A stretch of 15,999 nt of DNA, from positions 1 to 15,999 of the forward strand of contig JBLNBQ010000176.1 of NCBI GenBank assembly GCA_050260095.1. The letters run 5' to 3'. A program made the position numbers and the translations under genes. Under the pieces are notes generated by a model that did not search any database, had not been told where the DNA came from, and worked only from the letters and a program-made list of their open reading frames with translations. The stretch is from JBLNBQ01 sp050260095. Its GTDB lineage: Bacteria; Bacillota; UBA5301; DYFA01. Every line of letters begins with the position of its first letter. Position 1 is the first letter of the stretch. Positions 13,429 through 15,999 of the stretch are shown piece by piece.

Positions 13429-13737
13429 CTAGTTGCGCGTGAGCAGGTATTCGGGAATCTCAAGAAGAAGGAGACAGCCGCCTTTAGCCGGATCTGCGGC
13501 AGGAGGTTTCCCTCCAGAGAGAACCCCCGATGAGCTGGCAGTTGGATGATGGTCGCCCCTGGCCTCGCAGGCGAGTTCGCAGGTCAGGTCGATGTGACGC
13601 TGCATGGCGGTGAGCAGGTTATCTTGAACCTCAGTCAAGCTGCGGCCGGTCACCGCCGGGAGCGGAAGGTCCAACGATACCGCTTGGTAGGCCTTCTGGT
13701 CGGCAGCGCGGGTGAGCATAGCGGTGAAGTGGCGCAA
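13429..13737 (-). CDS. HicB-like protein (antitoxin-type fold), no toxin partner seen
   Basis: The 102-aa product has the HicB-like pattern: a strand with aromatic/hydrophobic residues (AYQAVSLDLP), a LPAVTGRSLTEVQDNLLTAM stretch matching the 'PgC.t.G.t.eEa..n..eai' motif of the family, and a helix with a basic/acidic face. The C-terminal third (about 60-102) is Gly/Ser/Pro-rich and different. Start: TTG 13737 with AGGAGG 9 nt upstream is preferred. ATG 13779 would lie at the predicted transcript start and leave no leader, and ATG 13719 is too far from the ribosome site. HicB proteins usually neutralise a HicA mRNA-interferase toxin, but no HicA-like gene (about 60 aa, with the G-S-H motif) is adjacent on either side. 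It may therefore be an orphan of the HicB-like fold with another role. Confidence 0.7.
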   Translation of the reverse strand: MRHFTAMLTRAADQKAYQAVSLDLPLPAVTGRSLTEVQDNLLTAMQRHIDLTCELACEARGDHHPTASSSGVLSGGKPPAADPAKGGCLLLLEIPEYLLTRN

Positions 13738-13787
13738 GATGATCAGCCTCCTGCGAAGAAGCCGGGACAAGTCATTCATGTTGTTCT

Positions 13788-13816
13788 TGTATACAACGCT
13801 GGGATCCCCTGGTCAA
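13788..13816 (-). promoter_or_regulatory. Sigma-A promoter for the HicB-like gene with overlapping palindrome
   Basis: On the minus strand TTGACC (13816-13811) and TATACA (13793-13788) are separated by exactly 17 bp. The predicted start point is about 13780, giving a leader of about 43 nt before TTG 13737. The -10 is embedded in the 10-bp palindrome TTGTATACAA (13787-13796), which could be a repressor site. Confidence 0.75.
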
Positions 13817-13861
13817 GCGGCCAAGAGTCCCGGAAAAGGGCAGCCGGGCTATTCCAAGCCC

Positions 13862-13890
13862 TTGACTTGCCCCCGGTCATCTGCTATAAT
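13862..13890 (+). promoter_or_regulatory. Strong sigma-A promoter for the tRNA pair
   Basis: TTGACT (13862-13867) and a perfect TATAAT (13885-13890) are 17 bp apart, with TG one base upstream of the -10. It lies 18 bases before tRNA-Trp and is the strongest promoter in the window, as expected for stable RNA genes. Confidence 0.9.
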
Positions 13891-13908
13891 GCTCATTGTC
13901 GGTCGCTT

Positions 13909-13984
13909 AGGGGAGTAGCTCAATTGGTAGAGCATCGGTCTCCAAAACCGAGGGTTGCGGGTTCGAGTCCTGTCTCCCCTGCCA
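13909..13984 (+). tRNA. tRNA-Trp (anticodon CCA)
   Basis: A complete 76-nt cloverleaf: acceptor AGGGGAG pairs with CTCCCCT, the D arm is GCTCAATTGGTAGAGC, the anticodon stem TCGGT pairs with ACCGA around the loop CTCCAAA with anticodon CCA at 13942-13944, and the T arm has GGTTCGAGTCC. The discriminator is G and the CCA tail is encoded. It is co-transcribed with tRNA-Tyr 29 bases downstream. Confidence 0.97.
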
Positions 13985-14013
13985 ATTTCCCCGGACAACT
14001 TGAAAACTCTTGT

Positions 14014-14099
<86 letters not shown>

Positions 14100-14117
14100 T
14101 CCTTTCAGCAATAGCAA

Positions 14118-14152
14118 GCGCCCCGCCCTGAACGGCGGGGCGCACTTCTTTT
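14118..14152 (+). terminator. Intrinsic terminator after the tRNA pair
   Basis: GCGCCCCGCC (14118-14127) pairs with GGCGGGGCGC (14134-14143), a perfect 10-bp GC stem with a CTGAAC loop, followed by the T-rich ACTTCTTTTC. It lies 19 bases after tRNA-Tyr. Confidence 0.9.
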
Positions 14153-14176
14153 CGTGACGCTGTCGCAGTCAACGCC

Positions 14177-14581
14177 TCACAGGTTCACCCCGATGATGCC
14201 CGCCACCGCCCCCACGACCATACCAGAGAGGATGCCCTGCACGGCGCCGATCAACCTCAGAGGACCGAGCTGCAGCACCCCCGCCAGCAGACAGGCCAAC
14301 ATCCCATAGCTCAAACCAACCCCAGCGCCCAACCACAGTCCGCTTCGTCCGGCGCGGTGGCTGGCCCAAAGCGAGCCGAGCGCCACGCCGACCAAGCTTA
14401 CCGCCAACAGGGCTCCCGCCGTGGGCTGAAGGTGTTCCGTGGCCAGCAGCGCGACCGCAAAAAGCAGCGCCGCCATCCCCGTGGCCAGCAAGGCCACCAC
14501 GAGCCCCCACAGGACAGCCGAACCCATCCCCGGGTCCTCTCGCCCGTCCCCGGCCGAAGACGCTCTGCGCCCTTGGCTCAT
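14177..14581 (-). CDS. TIGR04086-type small membrane protein (DUF3792 family)
   Basis: The 134-aa product has a hydrophilic N-terminus of about 18 residues and then four predicted membrane helices: about 21-45 (SAVLWGLVVALLATGMAALL), 53-72 (PTAGALLAVSLVGVALGSLW), 83-104 (WLGAGVGLSYGMLACLLAGVL) and 110-133 (LIGAVQGILSGMVVGAVAGI), rich in Gly and Ala. A charged SHRAGRSG loop follows helix 2, as in the TIGR04086/DUF3792 family of small Clostridia/Bacilli membrane proteins of unknown function. The family call is from general pattern, not a search. ATG 14581 follows AGGAGG at 7 nt. It lies 85 bases downstream of the TPR gene in the same orientation and may belong to the same transcript. Confidence 0.8.
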   Translation of the reverse strand: MSQGRRASSAGDGREDPGMGSAVLWGLVVALLATGMAALLFAVALLATEHLQPTAGALLAVSLVGVALGSLWASHRAGRSGLWLGAGVGLSYGMLACLLAGVLQLGPLRLIGAVQGILSGMVVGAVAGIIGVNL

Positions 14582-14666
14582 CGTTCCGCCTCCTCTCCCC
14601 TGAACGTATATTCGCCGGGAGCACGAGCCAGAACGAACCGGGAGCGGCCCCGGGAACGCCCCGACC

Positions 14667-15320
14667 CTAACGGAAATACCGTATGGCCCGGGGCGCTTTG
14701 GCCATTTCGAGCAGCGCCTTCACCATCTGCCCTTTGTGGTAATAGCCGAGACCCAAGAGGAAGTGCAGCACCTCGTTCTGCGGGAAGAGCCGGACCGCCT
14801 CTTCAAGGACCGCCACGCCTTCCTCGAGGCGGCCCGCTTTCCCCAAAGAGAACCCAAGGTACGCTCGGACCCATGGATTGCCCGGATCCAGACCCACGAT
14901 CCGGCGGAAATTCTCCACGGCTCCGGCGTAGTCTTGAGCGTCGTAGGCGAGGAAGGCAAGCCCGTTAAGCTCCCTGAGACCGTTCGGCTCCCGCGAAAGC
15001 CCCTCCCGGGACCAGCGGGCGATTTCCGCCGACGCCTCCTCCCGCCCCGCCGACGTCTCAAAGTCTACGAAGGCTTGCCGTGACTCCTCGAGTCGCCCCA
15101 GATTGGCGCAGGCCACTCCCCTCCAAAAGAGGGATTCGGCCTCCCGCCCCCGGTATTGGCGTAGGACCTCGTCCCACCGGGCGGTGGAACTGCCGCTGTC
15201 CCGCCACGCCTCGGCGCCTGCACCCCACGCCGGCTGCGCTCGAAGAAGAGCCAACGCTCCCCAGGCAGCCACGCTCAAGGTCAGCACCAGCAACCCGAGG
15301 AACGCCCTGGCGCTCGGCAA
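14667..15320 (-). CDS. Membrane-anchored TPR-repeat protein
   Basis: The 217-aa product begins with a hydrophobic segment (about residues 3-30, RAFLGLLVLTLSVAAWGALALL) that acts as a signal anchor or uncleaved signal peptide, so the rest probably lies outside the membrane. The remainder is a TPR-like helical array: AESLFWRGVACANLGRLEES near residues 62-81, LNGLAFLAYDAQDYAGAVEN near 116-135, PWVRAYLGFSLGKAGRLEEG near 148-167 and NEVLHFLLGLGYYHKGQMVK near 182-201. TTG 15320 is preferred: GGGGGAG lies 4 nt upstream and overlaps the end of the preceding EF-G gene, whereas the open frame beyond that lies inside the EF-G gene. TPRs mediate protein binding; the partner is unknown. Confidence 0.85.
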   Translation of the reverse strand: MPSARAFLGLLVLTLSVAAWGALALLRAQPAWGAGAEAWRDSGSSTARWDEVLRQYRGREAESLFWRGVACANLGRLEESRQAFVDFETSAGREEASAEIARWSREGLSREPNGLRELNGLAFLAYDAQDYAGAVENFRRIVGLDPGNPWVRAYLGFSLGKAGRLEEGVAVLEEAVRLFPQNEVLHFLLGLGYYHKGQMVKALLEMAKAPRAIRYFR

Positions 15321-15321
15321 G

Positions 15322-15999
15322 CTACTCCCCCTTGTCGTGCTCCTGCTTGGCGTGGGCCACGATCTGCTCCGCCAATTGCGCCGGCACTTCCTCATAGTGA
15401 TCGAACTCCATGGTGAACGAGCCGCGGCCCTGCGTCATGGAACGAAGGTCGATGGCGTACCTGAACATCTCCGCCAGCGGGGCGAGGGCCCTGATGACCT
15501 GTACCCCGTGGCCCGGCTCCATGCCCAGGATCTTGCCGCGTCGCTTGTTCATGTCGCCCATGATGTCGCCCATGTAGTCGTCGGGCACCGTAACCTCGAC
15601 CCGCATCACCGGCTCCAAAAGGATTGGCTTGGCCTCGAGGAAGCCCTTCTTGAAGGCCATCGACGAGGCGATCTTGAAGGCCATTTCGGAGGAGTCGACC
15701 GTGTGGTAGGAACCATCCAGCAGCGAGACCCGGAGGTCCACCACGGGGTACCCGGCCAACACCCCTTCCTCCATGGTCTCCCGCACGCCCTTCTCCACCG
15801 CCGGGATGTACTGCTTCGGCACCGCGCCGCCGAAGATTCTGTCGACGAACTCGAAGCCGCTCCCCGACGGCAAGGGCTCCAGTTCCAGGATACAGTGGCC
15901 GTATTGTCCACGGCCGCCCGTTTGCTTTTTGTGCTTGTACTCCGCCTTGGCCGTTCCCCGAATCGTTTCCTTGTAGGGCACCTTCGGCGTCGAAAGATC
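15322..15999 (-). CDS. Elongation factor G family GTPase, C-terminal part (5' end outside window)
   Basis: About 225 C-terminal residues are visible, covering EF-G domain IV and V. Seen: TGGRGQYGHCILELEPLP (domain IV), FGGAVPKQYIPAVEKGV, LAGYPVVDLRVSLLDGSYHTVDSSEMAFK in two pieces, then the domain V core EPVMRVEVTVPDDYMGDIMGD, NKRRGKILGMEPGHGVQVI and DLRSMTQGRGSFTMEFDHYEEVP. The GTPase domain lies beyond the window. The gene is followed directly by a TPR gene rather than tuf, and details such as KHKKQTGGRGQYGHCILELEP and NKRRGKILGMEPGHG differ from the str-operon FusA. I therefore read it as a FusA paralogue (FusA2/EF-G-like) and give no symbol. The stop overlaps the ribosome site of the TPR gene, so the two are likely coupled. 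Confidence 0.88.
   Translation of the reverse strand, partial: DLSTPKVPYKETIRGTAKAEYKHKKQTGGRGQYGHCILELEPLPSGSGFEFVDRIFGGAVPKQYIPAVEKGVRETMEEGVLAGYPVVDLRVSLLDGSYHTVDSSEMAFKIASSMAFKKGFLEAKPILLEPVMRVEVTVPDDYMGDIMGDMNKRRGKILGMEPGHGVQVIRALAPLAEMFRYAIDLRSMTQGRGSFTMEFDHYEEVPAQLAEQIVAHAKQEHDKGE

Noticed and set aside
13720..13779. ATG 13779 as the start of the HicB-like gene
   Set aside because: The predicted promoter would start transcription at that codon, leaving no ribosome site, while TTG 13737 has AGGAGG at 9 nt.

Overview
The window looks like chromosomal core DNA from a high-GC, endospore-forming Firmicute of class Clostridia, probably the Peptococcaceae/Desulfotomaculum/Moorella side. Reasons: the order mutL-miaA-hfq-spoVK followed by a YnbB-type PLP enzyme is a Firmicute arrangement; a SpoVK-type AAA+ ATPase implies sporulation; lysine/diaminopimelate synthesis uses the aminotransferase DapL beside DapF; YpmA-like, FmdB-like and TIGR04086-type small proteins are common in this group; Shine-Dalgarno sites are strong AGGAGG types and GTG/TTG starts are frequent. 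The species cannot be read from the sequence.

Plus strand, 1-11.74 kb: the 3' end of mutL (mismatch repair), miaA (tRNA i6A37), hfq and spoVK form a tight run. A strong promoter then starts dapF-dapL-ynbB. A second strong promoter drives speD, which ends at a 15-bp-stem terminator. Next come a HEAT-repeat protein of unknown function, an MgtC/SapB membrane protein, surE, a YpmA-like 70-aa protein overlapping surE, ddl, and a small helical protein I do not recognise, closed by a clear intrinsic terminator at 11.7 kb.

Minus strand, 11.8-13.8 kb: a tyrosine (Xer-type) recombinase, an FmdB-type zinc ribbon protein and an orphan HicB-like protein, the last two each with its own recognisable promoter. 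Ninety bases upstream of the recombinase lies a perfect 34-bp palindrome (15-bp arms, 4-bp centre). It can be read as an 11-6-11 dif-like site and is the most interesting element of the window: possibly a one-recombinase Xer/dif unit with gene and site side by side.

13.86-14.15 kb, plus strand: a strong promoter, tRNA-Trp(CCA), tRNA-Tyr(GUA) and a terminator. From 14.18 kb to the end, minus strand: a TIGR04086-type membrane protein, a membrane-anchored TPR protein, and the C-terminal third of an EF-G family GTPase that seems to be a paralogue rather than the str-operon copy. No CRISPR array, rRNA, insertion sequence or complete phage module was seen. No gene-free stretch exceeds 300 bases.
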